DNA from: Strobilurus pachycystidiatus
Lineage: Eukaryota; Basidiomycota; Agaricomycetes; Agaricales; Physalacriaceae
Reading direction: 5' to 3'
NCBI GenBank assembly: GCA_019915135.1
Contig: JAHLMK010000009.1
Span: 310,001-374,000, forward strand
Length of the DNA: 64,000 nt
A program made the translations under genes and the position numbers. The notes under the pieces were generated by a model. It was not told where the DNA came from and did not search any database. It saw only the letters and a list, made by a program, of their open reading frames with translations. Below, piece by piece: positions 46,630 to 58,227 of this stretch. The stretch's first letter is position 1. Every line of letters begins with the position of its first letter.

Positions 46630-48419
46630 TTAGATGGCAGAAAACACAAGGGTCGCCAACGGTCCTGGCGTCACTCTCTCAAGCTTCCATCCAGATTCTT
46701 CTCCCAGGGTCTCAAATTCGTCCTTGGTTCTTTCCTTGCCGTTCAGAATCGCCAACATCTACCATTCAACTTGTCAAGACCCTGCTCGACATCAGAAAGG
46801 AAGTCGTTTGCGTACACTGAGATCTATCCTAGTCGAGTACCCTCCTCCCGCTATGCCGAGGTTCTCTAGGAGGGGATACGGAGCTGCACTGGGGCTCGAG
46901 GCATCGGCGCAAGTATAAGACGCCATAGGCTCGAATACCACTACTTTGGAGGGAGGGGCGGCTGCGGATCGGATGCTTTTCAGGATCTCGCGGCATTTGG
47001 AATCCTTCCAATCATGTAGAACCAGCCGAAGGAAGTAGATTGCAGCTCCTTTGGCGGGCTGAGGAGCGAAGAAGTCGTGTACTAAGGAAACAGTCAGGCG
47101 GGCGTCACGGTAAGGATGGGAATGAACAGCAAAAGTACCTTGCAGTTTGACAGCGCCGGACATGATTGCGTCGGGCGCGTTCTCTTGCCAAAACTATGAG
47201 GGATGTGAGTGAGTCTGATTAGAACGTTACATGCCACAGGCCCGACCTTCTCTGCAAGTTTGATTGGGGCATCCAGGTCCTGTACGATGTACCGCAGCTT
47301 GGGAATTGCGTTGTACAACAGCAAAGTGGCCGAACCAACTGATCCACCGACATCGACAACGAGATCACTACCCTTCAAGTTCTCCGCGGAAATACCTGTG
47401 AGTTCATCAGTGCCACAATCTTTCTGGCCGTATCCAGCGCAAATAACCGTTGACGATAACCTCTGCCGTAAATTGTCTGTTGGATCCGGTCATAATAGAA
47501 GCCATTTTCTTGTTGAGCGTTTCATGGCCTGGCTTGATCATCCAGTCCCAATAAGACTCGTCCGTGTGGTAGGCGATATTGAATGCTGTCTCCGCTTTTG
47601 TAGGGTCTTTCACAAAGTCGGGGAGGGAGGAGGAAATTTTGAGCATTTCGGCTCCGCTGGGAAGGTTTGAGTATCGATGAGCGCAATCCAAGACTCGAGA
47701 AACGGACGAGATGGAGACCAAGGCAGCCAGAGGAGCCCGTTCATATCGGTCGATGGGGCTATTGAGGTCATTTGTTAGGCATGTATGAAGCTGTGCCGAT
47801 AGCACATACTTCTCCTGGATCTCCTCGACCGATTTCTTCTTGGAAAGAAGGGATGAGAGACGGTTGTTTGTGAAGACTTTGGGAGAGGCTTCTTTGAAGA
47901 TGTGCCTCGTCGCTAGGTAGCGCATGATTCGTCCTTGAGAGCACGTTAACTAAGTAACAAAATTTGATTGCCCCAAAATACATGCCCAAGATGGACTCGT
48001 CAAGACCGCATCTCTCGGCAATGACCTTGAGATGGAGACCCTACAGTAGTCGAGACTATCAGTCCATTGCGGTGTGGCCTGCTTGAGCGACATACCTGTG
48101 GACCAGCCTCAACCAGAATATCCGCGACGTTGTGATCCTCGATGATACCTAGAGATGCGGACATAACCGATCCAAATGCAGCTTCCTGTACGAGTTCAAT
48201 GGGGGAGCCAACACGGGCGACTATCTGCGCTGCTGCTGCGACAATCAGGCGCCGCTTGCGAACAAGTTCCGGATCGGTGTCTAGGGCAGACGGACTGAAG
48301 GGGTCATCGAGAAGTGGAAGCTGCTGTCCAACTCTGGCATAAGCGGCCTGTAGAGCCTTCGATTGCGAAGAGATGATCTCAACCAGTGCGTCAAGCGGTG
48401 TCAGAGAAGGAGAGGACAT
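46630..48419 (-). CDS. SAM-dependent O-methyltransferase (COMT/sterigmatocystin-OMT type)
   Basis: Starts MSSPSLTPLDALVEIISSQS at 48419 and, through about seven exons, ends LATLVFSAI at 46630. The N-terminal winged-helix/dimerisation part includes VARVGSPIELVQEAAFGS, GLHLKVIAERCGLDESILG and RIMRYLATRHIFKEASPKVF. The SAM-binding motif is VVDVGGSVGSATLLL, followed by YIVQDLDAPIKLAEK, YFLRLVLHDWKDSKCREIL (with the expected catalytic-region His-Asp), KVVVFEP and finally MLAILNGKERTKDEF. Such enzymes methylate hydroxyl groups of aromatic or polyketide metabolites. One intron (47985-47934) seems to use a GC donor (see findings). All parts of the family are present, so the gene is probably functional. 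Confidence 0.9.
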
Positions 48420-49486
48420 GTTGAAATCTGGGTGGACAAGACCCGTCCATGTCCCGCTATCTATACCACTCAATCAATCAACGGCACTGATTGAAAGGAT
48501 CGCCTGACGCACCGTGGCAGATACAGATTCAATGTGTGGCGTGCAGGTGGGCGCTACCGCGTGAATATGACTCATGATGGTCAAATGTAAGTTTGCAATC
48601 GCACCTTCCATACCGAATAGGTAGTAATGAAATTTGAATCGTCCTGATGAAAGGTAAGTAGCGCATTCGAATTCCGCACCATGCTATGCGTTTGTTAGTA
48701 CCCTTTTGAGCGCATCACATAGTGCTTCCATAACGTTTCCAAGCATTAGAGACCGCCCGGGGTCCCCAAAGCTCAGTTTTACGTGTCGGGCATAGTCGGA
48801 ATCCAATGGACTATCCCAGAGTCGCGTAGTACCTCCTCCTCCGAGTCCTTCCCATCACCTCTTTCCTCATACTCTGGTCTCAACTCGCTATCATTGTCGC
48901 TCATGCGGCAGTATGAAATCTCCACGAGTTCACCACGCCCACCGGAGATTACTCAGTGGCGAATATGGGTTGCATTTTGTTACTGTTGCATAGCCGAGGA
49001 CCGACGACGATACTCGCGGAGTTGCGATACACGGCCTGCACGCAACAAGCAGTCCTCGCATGTTGCAGAAATCGGCAGTACGGGGACTCGCCAGGGAAGC
49101 CTACGTAGAGACAACGAGCGCGAAGTTGCGCATGATGACAGGGAAGACAAGAAAGACAAGCGTGACAGGAAACGCGTTACCACCGAATTACTTTTCTCGT
49201 TTCGACCATCATCTCTTCGATCCCAACTTCGAATTCAACGCTTGACTTGCAGTCGCGATTACGCACAAGGACGCTTTGTTGATTTTGAAAGTCTCGAAGG
49301 TCTGGTGAGTTGACTGTGCCAGTTGTTTCGAACAAAACCTTATCTCGTAGTGTTTAGCATGCACAACGTGGCATGAGGAAAAGTGAAGAGGAAAACGAAC
49401 AAAATTCAAGAGTCATAGCTCGTGTAAGTGACTGATAGGTCTTTAAAGGATTGCTCTTAGGTTGAAAAATTCTAGTTGATTCCGAC
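48420..49486. other. Intergenic, no supported gene
   Basis: About 1.07 kb. An open frame at 48783-49313 (176 codons) has biased, Arg/Ser-rich composition, no motif and no splice support, so I do not call it. Includes the promoters of the O-methyltransferase and of F-box copy 2. Confidence 0.4.
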
Positions 49487-50944
49487 ATGCGGTACCAGTC
49501 GTCTGACACGTCGCCCTCGCATTTCTACGGAGTGTATAGCTCACTTCTTGACACCAACGACCCCGTGTCTGATTCAGACGCCGTGCTAGTCCGAGAAGAG
49601 ATTCTCCCAAAGACGCAAGACGATATACGGCACATCGAAAGGGAGGTAGAACGCTTAGATGCCGCGGCTTCGCTCATGAAGGCGGAACGCGATCGACTTC
49701 TTGGCGAAAAGAAGACGCTGGAGATTATAGCACTAAAGTGTCGTGGGGCCCTTTCCGCGGATCGACGGTTTCCTGTTGAAATATTGATGGAGATATTCAA
49801 GGGGGTCTGCACTGGCGACGATGTGCAGATGTTCAACATGCTGGATGGCCCCTGGCCGATAAGCCAGGTCTCTCAGCTCTGGCGCGCCGTTGCACTATCC
49901 ACTCCCGCCATTTGGGCTTCTCTGAATCTCACCGGGAAGGACCCCATACAGCCCCGCGATCCCATCTCGATGCTTTCCACTAGACTGGAGCGCGCCGCCA
50001 ATCATCCCTTATCTATCAGATTCTGCCCTTCATTCGGATTGCTGCGTTTCTTTCCCAACTACCCGCCTGAGCAGTACGATGCGCATATAAGCCGCTACGC
50101 CGGCTGGCTGCGTTACTTGTTCGACTCTTCCCCTCGGTGGTACGATGTGCATATAACCTGGCCCGGCCTCGACTTGGTGAGGGATCTTGGCAATATAGAA
50201 GGACGCCTACCACTGCTGTCCTCGCTCACATTGGACTTTGATATGACTGGATCCGATCGGTATGGAACCGTTGATGCCTTCCAAACAGCACCACAGCTTC
50301 GATCCGTGCGCGCAATCAATTCCGACTTGTTCGCCCTCCAGCTTCCTTTTGCGCAGTTGACCGATGTTCACCTGACGCCTAGATTCGTCGGGGGACGTGT
50401 CATGCCCGAAATCTATCACCTCCTCTCCCATGCCATTTGTCTCGAATCTTTCACTCTGAAATTTGGGAATCATAAGCATTTAGCGAACCTCCCCGACCTC
50501 CCACCCTCGCCCGTTCGCACCCCGGCTCGATACGTTTCCCTCGAAGTAGCGTATGCCCCTTCCCAGTTCCAATTCTTCGCGCCGTTGCTCGAGGAGTTAC
50601 ATCTGGAACGAGTCAATGACCTTCAGGCCATCATGGACTCGGAGTTTTTCAAACTGTCGCGATGTCCCTTACGGGTCCTTCATTTGGGCTTGTCACGCGA
50701 CATTAAAGTCGGAGCGTTCATGGGCAAGGTCCTGGAAGTCTTCAGGGCGCTGCCGCTGTTGGAGGAGGTGATCATCAGTATGGGGCATCGCGAGGATGAA
50801 GAGTTTGTCGACGAGGCACAGTATTCGGTATTGACTAGAAGCATGCACAGAGTTTTTGGGAGGATCCTTCAGAGGTTAACTCGCCTCAGCTCTTTCACTG
50901 TGAAATCTGGCACCGATTCTCGGATTGATCGAATGATTGGCTAG
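49487..50944 (+). CDS. F-box protein, cluster copy 2 (divergent)
   Basis: 485 residues, single exon, starting MRYQSSDTSPSHFYGVYSSL. It lacks the HCLSCGVPYR N-terminus of the other copies but keeps the following acidic DPVSDSDA...EILP segment, coiled-coil (REVERLDAAASLMKAERDRL) and F-box RRFPVEILMEIFKGVC...WPISQVSQLWRAVALSTPAIW, then LRR-like repeats (GRLPLLSSLTLDFDM; ARYVSLEVAYAPSQFQFFAP; LEELHLERVNDLQAI). It is the closest relative of the relic at 34.8 kb. Presumed SCF substrate receptor; substrate unknown. Confidence 0.85.
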   Translation: MRYQSSDTSPSHFYGVYSSLLDTNDPVSDSDAVLVREEILPKTQDDIRHIEREVERLDAAASLMKAERDRLLGEKKTLEIIALKCRGALSADRRFPVEILMEIFKGVCTGDDVQMFNMLDGPWPISQVSQLWRAVALSTPAIWASLNLTGKDPIQPRDPISMLSTRLERAANHPLSIRFCPSFGLLRFFPNYPPEQYDAHISRYAGWLRYLFDSSPRWYDVHITWPGLDLVRDLGNIEGRLPLLSSLTLDFDMTGSDRYGTVDAFQTAPQLRSVRAINSDLFALQLPFAQLTDVHLTPRFVGGRVMPEIYHLLSHAICLESFTLKFGNHKHLANLPDLPPSPVRTPARYVSLEVAYAPSQFQFFAPLLEELHLERVNDLQAIMDSEFFKLSRCPLRVLHLGLSRDIKVGAFMGKVLEVFRALPLLEEVIISMGHREDEEFVDEAQYSVLTRSMHRVFGRILQRLTRLSSFTVKSGTDSRIDRMIG

Positions 50945-51405
50945 GTTTGTCAATCCAGCAGTGCACCTGTAAATAGCTTCAATGTGATGGTCAATATACG
51001 CACCGCGGACAGTCCGACAAAACCAAGTTGTCGGCTCCCGCGGCTATCCGGGAACGGATACATACGTTCCATTTACCGTTATCCCAATTGCTGTCGAGAC
51101 CCGCACTGTATGTATATATTTCACTCTGTACTACCAAACAGATTAAGGACTGTAAACCTTTAGTTTGTTTTTGCAGCGAGTCAAAGTCATTGCCAGTGCA
51201 AGGTCAAGATGCAAGCCGCGAAATCCAAATCCCGACCGGCATCCCGCCGCTCCCTTACAACGCATCATCAAAACCCTCTTTCGACTCTTACTATCAGTTC
51301 GTCGATCCCTGGTCGATCCTTAGGCCTCAGGCGTTCAAGTTTCGAAATCTGTCAGTCCTTGGCTTCGCTCAGTGTGCAGTCATTGACGACAATGTAGATC
51401 CAATC
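50945..51405. other. Intergenic / 5' region of F-box copy 3
   Basis: The frame of the next gene stays open back to 51028, but only the last approx. 60 bases match the paralogues' flanks. It may be 5' UTR, or an N-terminal extension if translation begins at the upstream Met (51028). Confidence 0.4.
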
Positions 51406-52878
51406 ATGGCTGAACCAGCTCCCTTCCATTGTCTGTCCTGCGGGGTGCCCTATCGTTTTCCACCCCCGTCCCCGCGATTCTCCTCGGATCTCTATGATTG
51501 CCTGGCGAGCTCGAACGCTCCTGCCTCCGACTCGGATGCACCCATCATCCAGAATCAGGTCCTCCCAGAGACGCTTGACGACCTGCGCCGCGTAGAGTCC
51601 GAGCTAGACAGCGTCAATGCTGCATTTTCACTTGTGCACAAAGAGCGTGAACGGCTTCACAGAGAGAGGGAGAGACTGTTAAAGATGGCCGGGCAGTCTC
51701 GTGGACTCCTGTCCGCTCTGCGGCGGCTCCCAGTCGAGACGCTGGCAGAGATCTTCCACTATGTTTGTGCCGCCGACGATGCTCATATCTTTGACACGAC
51801 GAACGGGCCTTGGCCGCTCAGCCAGGTCTGTCAGTTCTGGCGGAACATCACGCTATCCACGCCATCGCTGTGGTCGACTTTGAATTTTTCCAGCAAAGTC
51901 GCCTCACGACCGCGCAATGCTCATGCGTCGATCCAAGCAGTGATTGAGCGCTCCTCCGATCATCCTTTATCCATCCATTTCGATCCCGCCTATATTTACG
52001 ATCTCCGCAAGCCCGTGAACCTAGACGAAATCGCTTCCTGGCTATATATTCTGTTGGATAACGAATCGTCGCACCGGTGGAAGGTCGTGCATCTAGTACT
52101 TCCGGAGCGTCTACGTTTAGACTACCTGGCAAGGCTGCACGAGAAATTACCCTTATTGTGTTCTCTCACTTTGGACATGACTCGGAATACTAGTTTATCC
52201 GAGATACATGGATTTCTCGTGGCACCAAAGCTGCAGCAAGTGCACCTCATCATAGAATACATATACCGTCCTCGTCTGCCCCTTTCTCAATTGGTCGACG
52301 TTCGGTTGACAGCGTACTGCATCGAACCCGAGCTGATGGTCGAGATGTATGAACTCTTTGGCAACGCCTTGCGGCTCGAAAGGTTCACGTTGAAGTTCAA
52401 GGATCTGCATCTTGACTTCCATCCCGAAGAATCCCAACCCCCACCCGTGTTGGTTTCCACACCCGCTCGATATCTCTCCCTCGAAGTATCACATGCCCCA
52501 TCCCAGTTCTACTTCACTGCTCCATCACTCGAAGAACTGCATTTGCAGGAACTTGACGATCTGGAGCCCGTTGTGACGTTCTTGAAACAGTCGGAGTGTC
52601 CGCTCAAGATCCTGCATCTCAGCATACGGTCCCACGAGTCCTTTGATTTCGATCACCTCGTCGCACTTCTCAGCGCCGCGCCGAGCTTGGAAGAGGTCAC
52701 CATTGTGGCGGACTTGGATTTTAAGGACGATACAGAGGATTATCCGGGGTATGGAAGAATACTGCTTGACAAGTTCGTGCAAGACATGGCTCGCGAAGAC
52801 GTGGTACACCGTTTGCCGAAAATCCGATCTCTCCAAGTAGATTTCGGACGGGAGGACTGGCGTCGCCAATTCGTATAG
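51406..52878 (+). CDS. F-box protein, cluster copy 3
   Basis: 490 residues from MAEPAPFHCLSCGVPYRFPP. Same architecture as copy 1: N-terminal CxxC plus Pro-rich segment, coiled-coil (ESELDSVNAAFSLVHKERER), F-box RRLPVETLAEIFHYVC...WPLSQVCQFWRNITLSTPSLW and LRR-like repeats (KLPLLCSLTLDMTRN; ARYLSLEVSHAPSQFYFTAP; LEELHLQELDDLEPV). The nucleotide sequence stays clearly alignable to copies 1 and 4 across the coding region, implying fairly recent duplication. An upstream Met at 51028 would add 126 residues with no counterpart in the paralogues. Confidence 0.88.
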   Translation: MAEPAPFHCLSCGVPYRFPPPSPRFSSDLYDCLASSNAPASDSDAPIIQNQVLPETLDDLRRVESELDSVNAAFSLVHKERERLHRERERLLKMAGQSRGLLSALRRLPVETLAEIFHYVCAADDAHIFDTTNGPWPLSQVCQFWRNITLSTPSLWSTLNFSSKVASRPRNAHASIQAVIERSSDHPLSIHFDPAYIYDLRKPVNLDEIASWLYILLDNESSHRWKVVHLVLPERLRLDYLARLHEKLPLLCSLTLDMTRNTSLSEIHGFLVAPKLQQVHLIIEYIYRPRLPLSQLVDVRLTAYCIEPELMVEMYELFGNALRLERFTLKFKDLHLDFHPEESQPPPVLVSTPARYLSLEVSHAPSQFYFTAPSLEELHLQELDDLEPVVTFLKQSECPLKILHLSIRSHESFDFDHLVALLSAAPSLEEVTIVADLDFKDDTEDYPGYGRILLDKFVQDMAREDVVHRLPKIRSLQVDFGREDWRRQFV

Positions 52879-53220
52879 TGTTCAGGGACATGTATCGAGA
52901 TTTTATGCAGATTTAGTGTGGTGCAGATACGTAGAATTTCCCAATGGACTACGATAATATTTCTCTTCGGTGCTCTGGAATTTCAGCGATCTGGAGCATC
53001 TCACCGTGACCTTATTCTGGGAATCTGGATCTTCCCTCCTTGATTCTCTTTTTGTTTCGCGGAATCTCCGCTCTGGTGACATGCCTGCGCGTTCAAGGGA
53101 CCATAACATACGCACACTTCATCTGCCATTCGTTATCTGCCCGAGCATGCCATATCCAACCGCTCGCGGTGTACAATTATCAAAAGGTTGTTGTATATTT
53201 ATATATCCAAGCGTACAATA
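52879..53220. other. Intergenic after F-box copy 3
   Basis: No gene. The first approx. 70 bases resemble the 3' flank of copy 1. Nothing else recognised. Confidence 0.35.
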
Positions 53221-54330
53221 TCATACTCGTGGAGCGAAAAACCGCCGTGAACATCTTCGCAGCCTATGTGTCGTACTCTTCTTCATATCAGAAGGCGGCC
53301 GTGACCTTTCCACCACACTGGCAGCAGGTCTACTGTAGGTCTCCCCGATCTGCTCATCCTCATCCATCATCGCGTTATTAGCGTCTTTCCACCGGGGTAG
53401 ATGCGTAGAGTTCAGCATGGCGCAGGTGCGCAGGTGCGGTGCGGACGGCATGGTGATCTCTTCCAAGGCGTCGACGTCGAAGGGAGTGAAGATGTGGGAC
53501 TGGCGTGTGACGTGCATCCATCGGTTGACGAGGAACTTGTCTACACGGGCATCAGCATGACGAAAGAAACCCCGAGCCGAGGTCTACATACCAATCTTAT
53601 ACGCCCTCCCATCCGGCCGAATGAGGACAAACCACGCAATGCGCTCATAATCGCACTCGAAGAACCTCGGCCTCCTCCCGTCTTCTTCATGCTCCGCGTC
53701 GAACACCACACCCACGATCCCGCCAAAGACCCGCGTCTCCAGCAGGAACCCCGCCTCCGGAAACCACTCCAGCCTCCGCTCCTTCCCTTCACCCACAAAG
53801 GCAATCTCCGCATAAAATGGGGGAATGTCCGCCGACTCGAGGGACGCCTGCGACGGGCCCGGGCCGCAGTGAAGTCGACCGCGAGCGGCATGCCCGAGCT
53901 CGTGCACCATGTTCACCACCGCCAGGAACACGATGAGCGGGGAATGCGGTGCCCGCCCCAGCGCGCTGGCGATCCGGCCGTGGATCAGGATGGATTGCGC
54001 ATCAGGATCAGGACAGGTGACGTCGAAGGGCGTCGCGACGTATCGCGCCGAGCAGACGCGCGTCTCTGGGAAGCCCGTCCGGAGGAAGAGCGAAAGTTGG
54101 GTTTTCTCGTGTGGGGTGAGCGGGAGCTCGTCTTCCGAGTTGGAGTCGAAGAAAGGGGAGATGACTGGGCCTGGGACGGGTAAGGTGTCTCCGCGAATGA
54201 TAGGCGCGAAGTAGCGCTGCCACCGCGTGGCATCATTCAGTGCCGCGAGCCTGATCCGGCTGTTCCATTGCTTGAGGAGAGTGTCCACCGTCGGTGAGGT
54301 GGGCACGATGGGAGGGCCGCGCCATGCCAT
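53221..54330 (-). CDS. Uncharacterised protein with HExxH (metalloprotease-like) motif
   Basis: Two exons: 54330-about 53591 and about 53537-53221. Starts MAWRGPPIVPTSPTVDTLLK; an upstream in-frame Met at 54462 would add a His-rich extension. Around residue 135 the sequence PLIVFLAVVNMVHELGHAAR holds HELGH, the zinc-binding HExxH pattern, after a hydrophobic helix as in zincins. Downstream, YAEIAFVGEGKER and EWFPEAGFLLETRVFGGIVG supply acidic residues that could be the third ligand. The C-terminus (DKFLVNRWMHVTRQSHIFTP) is not known to me. Peptidase activity is only suggested; the fold family looks like one of several fungal HExxH proteins without known substrate. It lies between F-box copy 3 and the CFIm25 gene. 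Confidence 0.68.
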
Positions 54331-54987
54331 ACGTATTGGATGGTGGCGGCGGTGGTGGTGATAGTGGTGAACAAAGAGCGAAACCGGAAACGTGCCGACA
54401 TTGTCTCTAACACTCGGACATCGTCTGCTAAGCGCGTGTTGATACGAGGTAAGCATCTGCACTGCTTCCCGCAGATGATATGGCGGTCCAATTGCGACGA
54501 GTGGGTGGTTGTCAGGGATGAAAGTATGCGATAGGGCGACATCGTAGGCGGCCAGCCATCATCGAGAGACGATGTCATGGCATGGAATAGAATGCGGGCA
54601 AGGCTATCAGACAAGTAATAACGCGACATCGACAACGATCAACCTGTGACCGCTCTCGTCTTAATATTCACCGCCAAACTGCGCAGTCCCAGAAGGAGCC
54701 GGCGCAAGGACGCGCCCTTCTACGCGCACGGAGAAGGGCACGCTTCTTCGAACGGCAAAAAGCACAAGATGCAGCAGACGTGTTCGTTGGGGATGGGATC
54801 TATGCAGCTGGCAGCAAAAAGATTCGAAGAGGATCAGATGATACATTCCAGAAGACTGAAAGCAAAGTTACAATAACACAGCGAATAAGTTATGATGATT
54901 ATGCGGATTCTGTTGTCCTTTTCGTTCATGAGCGATTGCGTCCTAGGGATTCGTCAGAAAAGGACGCAACCTCGACGAACCCAGGGT
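54331..54987. other. Intergenic, no supported gene
   Basis: 657 bases between two minus-strand genes. The short open frames here show no motif or splice support. It should contain the 3' end of the CFIm25 transcript and the promoter of the HExxH gene. Confidence 0.35.
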
Positions 54988-55796
<809 letters not shown>

Positions 55797-56082
55797 CGTT
55801 GTGGTCCGCGACGAAGAGGGAAGTAACGTCACGAGTAACGGGCTTTCCTTTTTCGCTCTTGCTATCGCTTACTTGCCGTCCAGTCAATCGCGTTCAGTCA
55901 GATAGACGCTTATTGTAGGGGAGCCCGTGAGTCCTGAATGTACGTGTGCTCACTTAGCTCGCCCTCTGATAATGTTCATTTCGTATTCCTTCCAGTACGC
56001 GTTCAAAAGACCTCAACTTGTGGGTTTGTTAGTCCTTGGCTTTGCTTATCATGTAGTCACTGACTCCTACGCAGAATCCATC

Positions 56083-57525
56083 ATGGCTGAAATCTCCCCC
56101 TTCCATTGTCTGTCATGCGGAGTACCCTATCGTTTTCCACCCCCGTCCCCGCGATTCTCGTCGGAACTTCATGATTCCCTGGCTCGGTCGAACGCTCCTG
56201 CGTCTGATTCCGATGCGCCCATCATCCAATACGAAATCCTCCCAGACACGCTTGAGGATCTGCGCCGCGTAGAGTCCGAGCTGGACAGCGTCAATGCTGC
56301 CTTCTCACTTGTGCACAAAGAGCGTGAACGGCTTCGCAGAGAGAGGGAGAGACTGAAAAAGATGGCAGGGCAGTCTCTTGGACTGCTGTCCGTCATACGA
56401 CGATTCCCGGTTGAGACGCTGGCACAAATCTTCCACTGGGCTTGTGCCGGCAAAGATGCTCATGTCTTTGACATGTCTGACGGGCCCTGGGCGCTCAGCC
56501 AAGTCTGCCAACTCTGGCGGAACATCACGCTATCCATACCGTCGCTATGGTCGGCTTTGAATTTCCCCGGTGGCTTCACCATACGACCTCGCAATGCTTA
56601 TGCTCTGATCCGAGCCGTGGTCAACCGCTCCTCTAATCATCCCTTATCTATAAACTTCAACCCCTCCTACACTGACGAGGACCTCGAGCGCGTGGATATG
56701 GGCGAATACGATGCATGGCTACAGATCTTGTTTGATTATGGATCGTCTATGAGGTGGAAAGAGGTGCATCTCAGACTTCCGTGCACTACACGCTTCTCTC
56801 ATCTTGCGGTGGTGAAAGGCCGGCTACCATCGTTGTCCTCTCTCACTCTGGACACCACCTATGGTGGTGAATTGAGATCCGTTATCGATGCTTTCGTGAC
56901 AGCACCACGGCTGCATCATGTGCACCTCATCGACGCCGAAACACACAGCGTCCATCTACCCACTTCCCAGTTGATCGATGTTCGATGGTCAGCCTACAGC
57001 ATCAACTCAGAAGTGATCCCCGAGATGTATGAGCTCTTTGCCAACGCCTCGCGACTCAACAGATTCACGATCAGCTTCGAAACTTTGGACGTCGACGTCA
57101 TTCCCGAGTTCCCACCCATGCCGGTGTCCACGACCGCTCGATATCTCTCCCTCGATGTATTGCATTCCTCATCTCAGCTCCATTTTACCGCTCCGTCACT
57201 CGAGGAATTGCATCTGCAGCAGCTCGTCGACTCGGATCTAGAGCAGGTCCGGACGTTCCTCGAACAATCGGGGTGCCCGCTCACGATTCTGCATCTGCAC
57301 TTACGGCCTCACGCTTTTGTATCTGCGAATCAGATCTTCTCCCTCTTCGGCGCCGCACGGGGCTTGCAAGAAGTCACCATTGCGGCCGACCCAGAAATTG
57401 GCGGGAAACTGTTTGACCATTTTGTGCAGTACATGCCCCCCGATGAGGTTTTACGCCTTTTGCCCGATATCAGATTTCTGCAAGTTGATTTCGGACAGGA
57501 AGAGTGGCGCCGTCAGCTTATATAG
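56083..57525 (+). CDS. F-box protein, cluster copy 4
   Basis: 480 residues from MAEISPFHCLSCGVPYRFPP (start by paralogue comparison). It has the N-terminal CxxC/Pro-rich block, coiled-coil (ESELDSVNAAFSLVHKERER, identical to copy 3), F-box RRFPVETLAQIFHWAC...WALSQVCQLWRNITLSIPSLW, and LRR-like C-terminus (GRLPSLSSLTLDTTY; LEELHLQQLVDSDLEQV; PLTILHLHLRPHAFV). The C-terminal third is closest to copy 1 (EQVRTFLEQSGCPL), while the N-terminal part is closest to copy 3, which hints at gene conversion. The frame is open upstream to 55927. Presumed SCF substrate receptor. Confidence 0.88.
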   Translation: MAEISPFHCLSCGVPYRFPPPSPRFSSELHDSLARSNAPASDSDAPIIQYEILPDTLEDLRRVESELDSVNAAFSLVHKERERLRRERERLKKMAGQSLGLLSVIRRFPVETLAQIFHWACAGKDAHVFDMSDGPWALSQVCQLWRNITLSIPSLWSALNFPGGFTIRPRNAYALIRAVVNRSSNHPLSINFNPSYTDEDLERVDMGEYDAWLQILFDYGSSMRWKEVHLRLPCTTRFSHLAVVKGRLPSLSSLTLDTTYGGELRSVIDAFVTAPRLHHVHLIDAETHSVHLPTSQLIDVRWSAYSINSEVIPEMYELFANASRLNRFTISFETLDVDVIPEFPPMPVSTTARYLSLDVLHSSSQLHFTAPSLEELHLQQLVDSDLEQVRTFLEQSGCPLTILHLHLRPHAFVSANQIFSLFGAARGLQEVTIAADPEIGGKLFDHFVQYMPPDEVLRLLPDIRFLQVDFGQEEWRRQLI

Positions 57526-57899
57526 GTTCTGTACTTACTGTTCGGTTGGTCGTATGGACAGTCCACGGTATCACGGATGTCAATGTACCAAGTCTTTGAC
57601 CAGGCTGCCTCGGAGCAAAATCGGTCAAAGCTCAATCGCAAAAGAAGGTAGTCGGTAAGTCCTCTTACGGAAGTACATATGTCGTATCGACATAGATATT
57701 CCACTCCAGCTGAGATTTCTTATTGAGTTGCTTCCTTGTCGTTACTGATTTGTTCCAAATCACTCAATGTGAATATATGTGTAGTAGTGAAGTACATAGA
57801 CACCAAAATCTCCCCGTGCTTGGTGTGTGCTTGTTATCGTTTGGAGTGGGCGTCTCGGTGCTGAACGTGGTTTGTCCGGTAGGTAGGTAGGTAGGTATG
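57526..57899. other. Intergenic with GTAG microsatellite
   Basis: 3' flank of F-box copy 4. A (gtag)n microsatellite of about five units ends at 57897, immediately before the proposed LTR start. No gene. Confidence 0.5.
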
Positions 57900-58227
57900 T
57901 GTTGGATACTGGGCTCTTGGCCGGCAGTCAGTGACTGGTGCGGCGCACAGGGACACGGACCTTTATAGTGAATTTGATTTTCTCATTTGACTTATATACA
58001 CGTTACATCTGTTTCCTCTTTCCCTCAGCCTTCATACTCTTCGAGTCGGCTGAGGTACGTTACACACTTATGACCCATGCCTTTATGCTCATACTTTACC
58101 TGTAGCCCTACGTCGTACATCGTACTTACTCGTGCTCTAGGTAAAGTACTCAATACAGCCTTCATACTCTTCGAGTCGGCTGAGCCCTACGTCGTACATC
58201 GTACTTACTCGTGCTCTAGGTTCAACA
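57900..58227 (+). mobile_element. Probable 5' LTR of Ty1/copia element
   Basis: Starts TGTTGGATACTGGGC and ends ...TTCAACA directly before a copia-type primer site, giving 328 bp with TG...CA ends. The right end is well set by the primer site; the left end is inferred from the TGTTGGA start typical of copia LTRs. The 3' LTR and target duplication lie beyond the window. An internal duplication (separate entry) occupies its 3' half. Confidence 0.7.
58026..58221 (+). repeat. Interlaced duplication inside the LTR
   Basis: A 29-bp word (cagccttcatactcttcgag...) is identical at 58026-58054 and 58156-58184, and a 37-bp word (ccctacgtcgtacatcgtac...) is identical at 58106-58142 and 58185-58221. Confidence 0.9.

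Noticed and set aside
31657..48419. Secondary-metabolite cluster (oxoamine synthase + RTA1-like + O-methyltransferase)
   Set aside because: No polyketide or peptide synthase, P450 or regulator nearby, and the genes are 9-15 kb apart with unrelated genes between, so clustering is not supported.
48783..49313. 176-codon open frame between the O-methyltransferase and F-box copy 2
   Set aside because: Composition is Arg/Ser/Asp-rich and patternless, no motif, no homologous feature in the other F-box flanks; likely a chance frame.
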